Positions 1 through 5,653 of a stretch of 8,749 nt of DNA are shown piece by piece. The position numbers were made by a program, and so were the translations under genes. Numbering within the stretch: position 1 is the stretch's first letter; the number at the start of each line of letters is the position of its first letter. The notes under the pieces were generated by a model. That model worked only from the letters and a program-made list of their open reading frames with translations, searched no databases and was not told where the DNA came from. The DNA comes from Gemmataceae bacterium (GTDB taxonomy: Bacteria; Planctomycetota; Planctomycetia; Gemmatales; Gemmataceae). The stretch covers positions 1 through 8,749 of the forward strand of contig JADLBT010000114.1 of NCBI GenBank assembly GCA_020847555.1, given 5' to 3'.

Positions 1-1164
1 ACCGTGGCCGGCGAGCGCGGCGCGGCCGACGCCGAGCGCGACATCCGCGGCTTCGCGCTGAAGTTCTACACCGAGGAAGGCAACTGGGACATGGTGGGCA
101 ACAACACGCCCGTATTCTTCCTGCGCGACCCGCGCAAATTCCCCGATCTCAACAAGGCCGTGAAGCGCGACCCACGCACCAATCTGCGCTCGGCCACCAA
201 CAACTGGGACTTCTGGACCCTGCTGCCCGAGGCCCTGCACCAGATCACCGTGGTGATGAGCGACCGCGGCATCCCGGCCAGCTACCGGCACATGCACGGC
301 TTCGGCTCGCACACCTACAGCTTCTGGAACGCGGCGGGCGAGCGCTACTGGGTGAAGTTCCACTTCCGCACCCGGCAGGGCATCAAGAACCTGACCGATG
401 CGGAAGCCGCCGAGCTCATCGGCAACGACCGCGAAAGCCACCAGCGCGACCTGTACGAGGCGATCGAGCGCGGCGACTTCCCGAAGTGGACGCTGTACGT
501 GCAGGTCATGCCCGAGACCGACGCCGAGAAGGTGCCCTACCACCCCTTCGACCTGACCAAGGTGTGGCCGCACGCGGACTACCCGTTGATCGAAGTGGGC
601 GAGTTCGAGCTCAACCGCAACCCGGAGAACTTCTTCGCCGACGTCGAGCAGAGCGCCTTCGCGCCGAGCAACCTGGTACCTGGCATCGGCGTCTCGCCCG
701 ACAAGATGCTGCAGGCGCGCTTGTTCAACTACGCCGACGCGCAGCGCTACCGCCTGGGCGTGAACTATCACCAGATCCCGGTCAACGCCGCGCGCTGCCC
801 GGTCCACAGCAACCACCGTGACGGCACCGGGCGCATGGACGGCAACTACGGCGGTCTGCCCCATTACGAACCCAACAGCTTCAACCAGTGGCAGGAGCAG
901 CCGCAGTTCCGCGAGCCGCCGCTGCGGATCAACGGCGATGCGGACTGGTGGAACTACCGCGACGACGACGCCGACTACTACAAGCAACCCGGCGACCTGT
1001 TCCGGCTGATGAGCCCGGCGCAGCAGCAGGTGTTGTTCGACAACACCGCGCGCGCCATGGGCGATGCGCCGGAGTTCGTCAAGCGGCGCCATATCGACCA
1101 CTGCGCCAAGGCCGATCCGGCCTACGGCGCGGGCGTGGCGAAGGCCTTGGGGCTTCCGGGCTGA
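1..1164 (+). CDS. Heme catalase, C-terminal 387 residues (5' end outside window)
   Basis: Catalase (hydrogen peroxide to water and oxygen), a cytoplasmic heme b enzyme, normally a homotetramer. The frame is open from base 1 ([14 protein letters not shown]), so this is the body of a longer gene and not a protein starting near base 4. Visible landmarks are the distal-side [11 protein letters not shown] stretch (bases about 82-110) holding the conserved asparagine; the [12 protein letters not shown] segment (about 358-393); and the proximal heme-ligand signature RLFNYADAQ with its tyrosine at 730-732. The distal catalytic histidine should lie in the roughly 90-100 missing residues. The protein ends soon after the [13 protein letters not shown] segment with no flavodoxin-like extension, so it is a small-subunit catalase, probably clade 3 (katA/katB type). 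Family assignment is very secure; the exact symbol is not. A perfect 12-bp hairpin follows the TGA. Upstream regulation such as OxyR cannot be seen. Confidence 0.97.
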   Translation, partial: TVAGERGAADAERDIRGFALKFYTEEGNWDMVGNNTPVFFLRDPRKFPDLNKAVKRDPRTNLRSATNNWDFWTLLPEALHQITVVMSDRGIPASYRHMHGFGSHTYSFWNAAGERYWVKFHFRTRQGIKNLTDAEAAELIGNDRESHQRDLYEAIERGDFPKWTLYVQVMPETDAEKVPYHPFDLTKVWPHADYPLIEVGEFELNRNPENFFADVEQSAFAPSNLVPGIGVSPDKMLQARLFNYADAQRYRLGVNYHQIPVNAARCPVHSNHRDGTGRMDGNYGGLPHYEPNSFNQWQEQPQFREPPLRINGDADWWNYRDDDADYYKQPGDLFRLMSPAQQQVLFDNTARAMGDAPEFVKRRHIDHCAKADPAYGAGVAKALGLPG

Positions 1165-1181
1165 GCCGGCACCGGACGATC

Positions 1182-1209
1182 GACGCCCGACCGTTCCCGG
1201 TCGGGCGTC
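1182..1209 (+). terminator. Strong hairpin just after the catalase stop codon
   Basis: A perfect 12-bp stem (GACGCCCGACCG at 1182-1193 with CGGTCGGGCGTC at 1198-1209) closes a TTCC loop, 17 bases after the catalase stop. No run of T follows directly, so it is an imperfect intrinsic terminator. It may instead protect the 3' end of the mRNA, or act together with the T-tracted hairpin at 1241-1275. Confidence 0.6.
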
Positions 1210-1240
1210 CTCGCTTCCGGAAATGAACCAAAGCCACCGG

Positions 1241-1275
1241 GTTCCCGCCTGCGCGGGGACGACGTCTGTTTTTTT
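1241..1275 (+). terminator. REP-like hairpin with T7 tract, probable intrinsic terminator
   Basis: GTTCCCGC (1241-1248) pairs with GCGGGGAC (1253-1260), with one G-T wobble, around a CTGC loop. Eight bases later a run of seven T occurs (1269-1275). The gap between stem and T run is longer than in a textbook terminator. The stem and loop resemble the short repetitive extragenic palindromes (core TTCCCGCCTGCGCGGG) scattered between genes in many gamma- and betaproteobacteria, so this may be a REP copy serving as terminator. Only one copy is in this window, so repetitiveness is recalled from other genomes and not shown here. Confidence 0.5.
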
Positions 1276-1308
1276 ACCCCTGGCCGATTTCGACACGGGT
1301 TCCCGGAA

Positions 1309-1339
1309 GGCGGACGCGGATCCGGTTCCGCGTCCCGCC
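1309..1339. repeat. GC-rich inverted repeat (12 bp with one bulge)
   Basis: GGCGGACGCGGA (1309-1320) pairs with TCCGCGTCCCGCC (1327-1339) around a TCCGGT loop, with one bulged base; the inner 9 bp are perfect. No T tract follows on either strand. It is the third hairpin in the gap between the catalase and the next operon. It could be a structural remnant of an extragenic repeat or a weak terminator. The role is unknown. Confidence 0.4.
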
Positions 1340-1447
1340 GCCCTCCCTCCATAACCCGGCCCTCCCCGGCCGTGCCTTCCGCCGCCCGCGCCTCGAGCGC
1401 CGCCCCGCACCCGGGAACGCGGCGGAGGCCTGCCCCATCCAATAGTC

Positions 1448-1481
1448 GGAAACACGCGGAATCCGCCCGTCGCACGGCGTC
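1448..1481 (+). promoter_or_regulatory. Candidate ECF-sigma promoter(s), two overlapping copies
   Basis: GGAAAC (1448-1453) is followed 15 bases later by GTC (1469-1471). GGAATC (1458-1463) is followed, also after 15 bases, by GTC (1479-1481). ECF promoters typically pair a GGAAC-type -35 element with a GTC-type -10 element about 16 bases apart, so both are near matches, one base short. The downstream operon ends in an ECF sigma gene, so autoregulation is plausible. No good sigma-70 promoter was found in this stretch. This rests on motif reading alone. Confidence 0.35.
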
Positions 1482-1497
1482 GGAGCGCGGTGTTTCC
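1448..1497. repeat. Long imperfect dyad GGAAACAC...GTGTTTCC
   Basis: GGAAACAC (1448-1455) is exactly complementary to GTGTTTCC (1490-1497). After a one-base bulge at 1489, GCG at 1456-1458 pairs with CGC at 1486-1488, making 11 bp. Inside, CCGT (1467-1470) and ACGG (1474-1477) form a short inner stem. The dyad encloses the candidate ECF promoter motifs and ends 44 bases before the ATG at 1542. It could be an operator, a 5' leader structure, or chance. Confidence 0.35.
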
Positions 1498-1530
1498 TCA
1501 CGGATTTGCGAACCAACCCCATTCACTCAA

Positions 1531-1535
1531 AAGGA
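1531..1535 (+). promoter_or_regulatory. Ribosome binding site AAGGA deciding the start at 1542
   Basis: AAGGA lies six bases before ATG 1542, a normal Shine-Dalgarno spacing. This favours 1542 over the in-frame TTG at 1506, which would add twelve residues with no ribosome site and no homology-like character. Confidence 0.75.
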
Positions 1536-1541
1536 AAACCG

Positions 1542-1880
1542 ATGCTGACCAACGCCATTATCGTATTCGCGATCGCCGCACTGGGCGGTCTGGTGCTCGC
1601 CACGCACGTCCTGCGCGGCAGATTCGTCCCCTGGGGCCTGTCGCTGCTGCACGCGCTGCTCGGCGCCGCGGGCCTGATCATCCTGATCACACTGCTCGCG
1701 CAGGGCAACACGCCGCAGCAGGTGCTGATCGGCTTCGTGTTGATGCTGATCGCCGCGCTGGGCGGGTTCTTCCTCGCCTCGTTCCATCTGCGGAAGAAAC
1801 TGCCGCCCAAGGCCGCGGTCGTGATCCATGCCGGCGTGGCGGTCGCGGGCTTCCTGACCCTGATCAGCGTAGTATTGTGA
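1542..1880 (+). CDS. Small four-helix membrane protein with internal duplication, function unknown
   Basis: A 112-residue, very hydrophobic protein with four predicted membrane helices (about residues 5-22, 30-53, 59-80, 90-112). I do not recognise a named family. Residues 11-53 and 70-112 align without gaps with about 17 identities in 43. Both begin IAALGG and share R25/R84, P30/P89, H37/H96 and a terminal L-I pair, so the protein is two copies of a two-helix unit. H37 and H96 fall at the same place in each copy. H22 and H82 lie near the first helix end of each copy, one position out of register. Paired histidines in helices can bind heme or metal, but nothing here proves that. The stop overlaps the DUF2231 start (TGATG), implying co-translation with that protein and, through it, co-expression with the ECF sigma gene. 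The start is set by the AAGGA at 1531. Confidence 0.85.
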   Translation: MLTNAIIVFAIAALGGLVLATHVLRGRFVPWGLSLLHALLGAAGLIILITLLAQGNTPQQVLIGFVLMLIAALGGFFLASFHLRKKLPPKAAVVIHAGVAVAGFLTLISVVL

Positions 1881-2299
1881 TGCGGCATCACCCGCTGCAT
1901 CCGGCGCTGGTGCACTTTCCCATCGCCTGCTGGTCGCTGGCGGTCGTCGCGGATTTCGCCGCCCTCCGGTTCGGCGAGGCCGCGTGGCGCTGGTCGGGCG
2001 GGCTGCTGGCGGTGGGGTGCGCCATGGCGCTCGCGGCCATGCTCGCGGGCCTGACGGAACTGGCCCGCGTGCCCGAGGGCGCCGCGCTGCGGGTCGCCTA
2101 CTGGCACATGGGCGCGATGCTCGCCGCCTGCGCCGCCTTTCTCGTCCGCCTGCTGCTGCGGCTGGAGGACGGGCGTCCGCTGGAGCCCGACGCCGTTTCC
2201 CTGTGGCTGGATACGGCAGGCTTCTGCTGTCTGGCGATAGGCGGCTGGCTGGGCGGAAGGCTGGTGTATCACCATGGCGTCGGCCGCCGCGGCGCGTGA
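1880..2299 (+). CDS. DUF2231 family membrane protein
   Basis: A 139-residue integral membrane protein with four predicted helices (about 13-30, 40-60, 72-93, 112-130). The N-terminal HPALVHFPIA motif (residues 7-16), the central YWHMGAM (74-80) and the C-terminal GGWLGGRLVYHHGVG (121-135) are the pattern I associate with DUF2231, whose biochemical role is not established. Histidines H7, H12, H76, H131 and H132 lie at or near helix ends, which would suit heme or metal binding; that is inference. The ATG overlaps the preceding stop as TGATG and has no ribosome site of its own, so translational coupling is likely. Nine bases separate its stop from the ECF sigma start, and its last codons run into that gene's Shine-Dalgarno. 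The context suggests a membrane partner or target of the sigma factor. Confidence 0.88.
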   Translation: MRHHPLHPALVHFPIACWSLAVVADFAALRFGEAAWRWSGGLLAVGCAMALAAMLAGLTELARVPEGAALRVAYWHMGAMLAACAAFLVRLLLRLEDGRPLEPDAVSLWLDTAGFCCLAIGGWLGGRLVYHHGVGRRGA

Positions 2300-2304
2300 G
2301 GAGG
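2298..2304 (+). promoter_or_regulatory. Ribosome binding site GAGGAGG for the ECF sigma gene
   Basis: GAGGAGG overlaps the last two bases of the DUF2231 stop codon and ends four bases before ATG 2309. It is a strong site, suggesting the sigma factor is translated efficiently and partly coupled to the upstream gene. Confidence 0.75.
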
Positions 2305-2308
2305 AGAC

Positions 2309-3019
2309 ATGCCGAACCCACGACAGCGGATATCCGCGCCCATTACGGCGCACACCCCGGAGACCGAACTGGTGACGCGCGCGGCCCGGGGCGACGAGGC
2401 CGCCTTCGAGGCCATCATGCGGCGGCACAACCGGCTGCTGTTCCGTACCGCGCGCAGCATTCTCAAGAACGATCCGGAGGCCGAGGACGCGCTCCAGGAG
2501 GCCTATTTGCGGGCCTGGCGCGCCCTGGAGAGTTTTCGCTCCGACGCCAGACTCTCGACCTGGCTGGTGCGCATCGTCGCCAACGAGGCGCTCGGGCGCA
2601 TGAGACGAAAGGACGCGCGAATCATTCCACTGGATGCCGCCATGAACGCCATCGAACCCGAACGCCGGTCATCGCTGACCGATGACCCCGATCACCGGCC
2701 CGAGCGCCTCGTCATGCGTGCCCAGCTGCGTGAACTGCTGGAGGCGCACATCGATCTGCTGCCGGACGCCTTCCGCACCGTGTTCATGCTGCGCGGCGTG
2801 GAAGAATTGAGCGTGGAAGAGGTCGCACAGATCCTGGATATCCCCGAAGCCACGGTGCGCACGCGTTACTTCCGCGCCCGCGGCCTGCTGCGCGAGGGCC
2901 TGGCCACCGCCATCGACACCGCCCTGGCGGACGCCTTCGCATTCGACGGCGCGCGCTGCGACCGCCTCGTCGCCGGGGTGCTGGCGCGTCGGCGGTCAGC
3001 AGGCGCCACCGCCCGCTGA
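2309..3019 (+). CDS. ECF-family RNA polymerase sigma factor with C-terminal extension
   Basis: A 236-residue extracytoplasmic-function sigma factor that directs RNA polymerase to a dedicated promoter set. The sigma-2 region spans about residues 33-102, including DPEAEDALQEAYLRAWRAL (region 2.2) and the STWLVRIVANEALGRMRR segment that contacts the -10 element. The sigma-4 region spans about 146-195, with the helix-turn-helix VEEVAQILDIPEATVRTRYF reading the -35. There is no sigma-3. About 40 residues follow sigma-4 (196-236), including a FDGARCDRLVAGVLARR stretch that I recall from a subset of proteobacterial ECF factors. Its single cysteine (C217) is in this tail. No zinc-finger or FecR-like anti-sigma gene lies beside it; only the two small membrane proteins precede it. 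It is distinct from the FecI-like sigma gene at 6862. GGAAAC/GTC motifs upstream of 1542 suggest possible autoregulation. Its regulon is unknown. Confidence 0.93.
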   Translation: MPNPRQRISAPITAHTPETELVTRAARGDEAAFEAIMRRHNRLLFRTARSILKNDPEAEDALQEAYLRAWRALESFRSDARLSTWLVRIVANEALGRMRRKDARIIPLDAAMNAIEPERRSSLTDDPDHRPERLVMRAQLRELLEAHIDLLPDAFRTVFMLRGVEELSVEEVAQILDIPEATVRTRYFRARGLLREGLATAIDTALADAFAFDGARCDRLVAGVLARRRSAGATAR

Positions 3020-3060
3020 TCCCGGGTCAGCACAGGGCACGGCCAGCGAGCGACGGCCGC

Positions 3061-3075
3061 CGGGCCTCACGCCCG
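3061..3075. terminator. Weak hairpin in the gap between convergent genes
   Basis: CGGGC (3061-3065) and GCCCG (3071-3075) flank a CTCAC loop in the 88-base gap between the sigma gene (plus) and the TonB receptor gene (minus), which converge here. The stem is only 5 bp with no T tract on either side. It is offered only because a terminator is expected here; nothing else is seen in the gap. Confidence 0.2.
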
Positions 3076-3107
3076 CGGGACGGCGCCGACGACCGGGCGC
3101 TGCCGCT

Positions 3108-5522
3108 TCAGAACTTCGCCTGCAGGCTCAGCGCGAGGTTGCGCGCCTCGCCCAGATTACCCGCGGAGAAGCCGCCGTTCGCCCAGTACTTGGTGTTGAA
3201 CAGGTTGTACACGTTTCCGGCCAGCGTCAGGTCCCGACCCCGCAGTTTGAAGTCATAGCTCAGTCCGGCGTTGACGAGGGTCCGGTCGGGGACCTCCAGG
3301 GTGTTGTCGTCGCTGGTGTACGAGGCGCCGAAATAGCGCGCGTTGCCATGCAGCCTGAGGCCCTCCAGGCCCGGCACCCGGTACTGCGCGTTGGCGACGA
3401 ACTGCCATTTCGACGCGTTCATCGGCACGTTGCCTTCGATGTCGGCGTTGTCGTCCGACACCCTGTCGATGCTGGCGTCCAGGTAGACCGCCGCCAGACC
3501 GACGTTCAGCGGGCGGCTGACCTGGTAGGAGCCCGACACTTCCAGGCCCTGATACACCAGCCGGCCATCCTGGGTCAGGAAGCGGTCGGTCCCACGCAGT
3601 TCGTCCATCAGGTTGGCGCGCTCGACGCGGAACAGGGCGGCGGCATACTCGACGTCGCCGGACTCGTGCTTCGCGCCGATCTCGTACTGTGTCGACACCG
3701 TGGCGTCCAGCACCTCGCCGGCATTGGCGTGGGGCGGGGTGACGAGCTGGCCGGGCTCCAGCGCCTCGACGTAACTGCCGTACAGGCTGAGGTCCGCCGC
3801 GGGCTTGTAGATCAGCGCCACCGTCGGGCTGGTCTCGCGGGTCTCGTAGCCCGAGTCGACACTCGGGTCGCCGTCCAGGTCCTGCAGGCGATAGTCCGTG
3901 AAGCGCAACCCGACGATGGCCTGCCAGCGTTCGTCGAAATGCACCGTATCGCTCAGGAAGACATAGGACTGCCGCGCATCGTAACTCACCGGGGTGATCG
4001 CGAAATCCGGCGTCCGGCTGGTGAGGAAGGTCTGCTCTTCGTAGAGATTGCCGTTGAAATCGTTCTCGAAATAAAACTCGTTGGCCCATCTGTCCGTGCT
4101 CTTCTGAAAGCCCAGCCCGCCGACGATCTCATGCCTCATCCCGCCGACCTCGACGTCGCCCTGCAGAATGGCCTGAGTAAACAGATTGTCCAGGCGGCCG
4201 GCGAAGTTGTAGGCGTAGCCCGCGTAATCGCCCGTACTGTTCAGCAGGCCGGCGAACGCCTTGTTCGAACGGTGCTCCTTGCGCGCGAACCCGAGCTGGT
4301 ATTTCAGGTCCCACCGATCGTCGATGGCCCAGTGCACGCCCGTCGACGCCAACTGGGTCTTGGTGCGGTAATAGGCGTTGTCGACGTTCACGTCGTCGTA
4401 GTCATAGGTCACCCGGGGCAGCCTGCCCCCGCTGCCCGCGGCGTCGTACTCATCGAAGTAAAACTGCAGCGGCTCGGCCTTGCTCTCACTGTCCTCATAG
4501 ACCAGCGTGGTAAACCAGTTCACTGACGCGCCGAGACGCTTGTCCACGGCGAGCGAGGCCACCGTACGCTCGACCTCGTTCGCGTTATAGGCCGTACCCC
4601 GCTCGGTCGCGAGATTGGCGCGCAGCGCGAGGCCCTCCCCCAGCGCGGGATCGGCGTCGACCTGGGCGGACAGCAGGCTGGGGTTGCGGTATCCCAGAGA
4701 CACGGCGGTCTCATCCGTCCCGCCCGGGCGTTTCAGGCGGTAACTCAGGGCGCCGCCCGGCTCCCCGAAGCCGTACATGAAACCCGCGAGGCCCTTCATC
4801 ACCGTGACGCTCTCGGTGATCTCGGTCGGGAAATCGCCGCCCCAGTACAGCAGCATCGGGATGTCGTCGACATAGGTGTTGCGAACCGGCAGGCCGCGGA
4901 CCTGCGTGCCCCACCAGTCCGTCGTGAACGAGGACGTCGGGGTATAGACGGCGGCGTCGTTGGCGAAGATCTGGCCGACGGATCGCGCGCCGCGCGCGAA
5001 CATCTCCTGGCTGTCGACGACGGCGATCGAGAACGGCGTATCGAGTATCGCCTTGTCCCCCAGGGCGCCCGTCTCGCTGCTGCCCGCCAGGTAGGCGAGC
5101 GGCCTCCCGCCGGCGACGCCCGCGGCGGTCACGCTCACCTCCGGCAGCGTGGATCCGTCCCCGGCGTCGGAGGCGCCCGATCCGACCACCACCGAGGCGC
5201 CGTCGACGGCGGCCGTCAGCCCGGTCCCCGCCAGCAGGCGATCCAGCGCCTGCCGCACCGTCATCTGCCCCGAGAGCGCCGGCGCCGCCCTGCCCGCCAC
5301 CTGCGCCGCCGGGAACGTCATCTGCAGATTGGCCTGCCGCGCCAGTTCGTTCAGCGCCTGTCCCAGCGGCTGCGCCGGGATATCGAGGGAGACGGACGCC
5401 GCCGCGCCCCCGGCGGCGTCCTGGGCGTAAACCAGCGGCGCCGCGGACAAGGCCAGGGTGATGGCGGCCGCCAAGGCCATGCGGGTTGGGGTGTGGCGCG
5501 TGTTCAGGGACGACGGTCGCAT
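3108..5522 (-). CDS. TonB-dependent siderophore-type receptor with N-terminal STN signalling domain
   Basis: An outer-membrane receptor of 804 residues that imports a ferric chelate using TonB energy and reports ligand binding to FecR. Order of parts: signal peptide (about 1-33, cleavage likely after LVYA); STN domain (about 44-112, beginning VSLDIPAQPLGQALNELARQ); TonB-box-like LPEVSVTA (126-133); plug (about 158-266, with TQVRGLPVRNTYVDDIP and ESVTVMKGLAGFMYGFGEPGG); and a 22-strand-type barrel ending in LSLQAKF with the terminal phenylalanine expected for outer-membrane assembly. The STN domain marks it as a transducer of the FecA/FpvA/PupB kind. The start at 5522 is preferred because GAGGAGT lies eight bases upstream and a signal peptide follows directly; an upstream in-frame start at 5639 would bury the signal peptide. 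It lies 131 bases after the fecR-like gene on the same strand. The ligand cannot be predicted; no siderophore genes are nearby. Confidence 0.95.
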   Translation of the reverse strand: MRPSSLNTRHTPTRMALAAAITLALSAAPLVYAQDAAGGAAASVSLDIPAQPLGQALNELARQANLQMTFPAAQVAGRAAPALSGQMTVRQALDRLLAGTGLTAAVDGASVVVGSGASDAGDGSTLPEVSVTAAGVAGGRPLAYLAGSSETGALGDKAILDTPFSIAVVDSQEMFARGARSVGQIFANDAAVYTPTSSFTTDWWGTQVRGLPVRNTYVDDIPMLLYWGGDFPTEITESVTVMKGLAGFMYGFGEPGGALSYRLKRPGGTDETAVSLGYRNPSLLSAQVDADPALGEGLALRANLATERGTAYNANEVERTVASLAVDKRLGASVNWFTTLVYEDSESKAEPLQFYFDEYDAAGSGGRLPRVTYDYDDVNVDNAYYRTKTQLASTGVHWAIDDRWDLKYQLGFARKEHRSNKAFAGLLNSTGDYAGYAYNFAGRLDNLFTQAILQGDVEVGGMRHEIVGGLGFQKSTDRWANEFYFENDFNGNLYEEQTFLTSRTPDFAITPVSYDARQSYVFLSDTVHFDERWQAIVGLRFTDYRLQDLDGDPSVDSGYETRETSPTVALIYKPAADLSLYGSYVEALEPGQLVTPPHANAGEVLDATVSTQYEIGAKHESGDVEYAAALFRVERANLMDELRGTDRFLTQDGRLVYQGLEVSGSYQVSRPLNVGLAAVYLDASIDRVSDDNADIEGNVPMNASKWQFVANAQYRVPGLEGLRLHGNARYFGASYTSDDNTLEVPDRTLVNAGLSYDFKLRGRDLTLAGNVYNLFNTKYWANGGFSAGNLGEARNLALSLQAKF

Positions 5523-5530
5523 GCGCGAGG

Positions 5531-5537
5531 ACTCCTC
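5531..5537 (-). promoter_or_regulatory. Ribosome binding site GAGGAGT for the receptor gene
   Basis: On the minus strand GAGGAGT lies eight bases before the ATG whose first base is 5522. It fixes the receptor start and argues against the longer frame beginning at 5639. Confidence 0.7.
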
Positions 5538-5611
5538 GGTCGGGTTGAGTGCGGATCCACACCACGGATGCGGACCTTTCCTACCGATGGAGACGCGCGG
5601 CCGCGCCGAAC

Positions 5612-5630
5612 CCTCATGTCTCGCATGAGG
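5612..5630 (-). promoter_or_regulatory. Perfect 7-bp dyad between the fecR-like and receptor genes
   Basis: CCTCATG (5612-5618) and CATGAGG (5624-5630) form a perfect inverted repeat around TCTCG, in the 131-base gap upstream of the receptor gene. On the minus strand no T run follows it, so it is not an ordinary terminator of fecR. An A/T-rich tract (5635-5648) lies next to it on the fecR side. It may be an operator near a FecI-dependent receptor promoter or an mRNA processing hairpin that separates receptor levels from regulator levels. The function is not proven. Confidence 0.4.
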
Positions 5631-5653
5631 ATTCTGCAAAAGATTTTTCGCGC

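Larger units (their letters stand above)
1165..1541. other. 377-base intergenic gap between catalase and the membrane-protein/sigma operon
   Basis: No credible gene is seen on either strand. The left half holds three hairpins (1182-1209, 1241-1260, 1309-1339). Bases 1340-1440 are very GC-rich with no pattern I recognise. The right end (1448-1541) carries ECF-type promoter-like motifs, a long imperfect dyad and the ribosome binding site of the next gene. The reverse-strand open frames here have low-complexity translations and are taken as by-products of high GC. Confidence 0.6.

Noticed and set aside
1122..1526. Minus-strand open frames in the gap after the catalase
   Set aside because: They cover the hairpins and the catalase tail, with low-complexity Arg/Gly-rich translations and no ribosome site.
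1506..1541. TTG start at 1506 for the small membrane protein
   Set aside because: No Shine-Dalgarno precedes it, whereas ATG 1542 has AAGGA six bases upstream and begins directly with the first helix.
1523..2428. Long minus-strand open frames over the membrane-protein pair
   Set aside because: The plus strand has a ribosome site, stop-start overlap and DUF2231 motifs; the reverse translations are Arg/Ala-rich without structure.
3348..4526. 392-codon plus-strand open frame inside the TonB receptor gene
   Set aside because: It lies wholly antisense to the receptor barrel, which is intact and well supported; its translation shows no motif or plausible ribosome site.
5523..5639. Longer start (5639) for the TonB receptor
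   Set aside because: It would place 39 polar residues in front of the signal peptide and overlap the intergenic dyad; ATG 5522 has GAGGAGT at the right distance.
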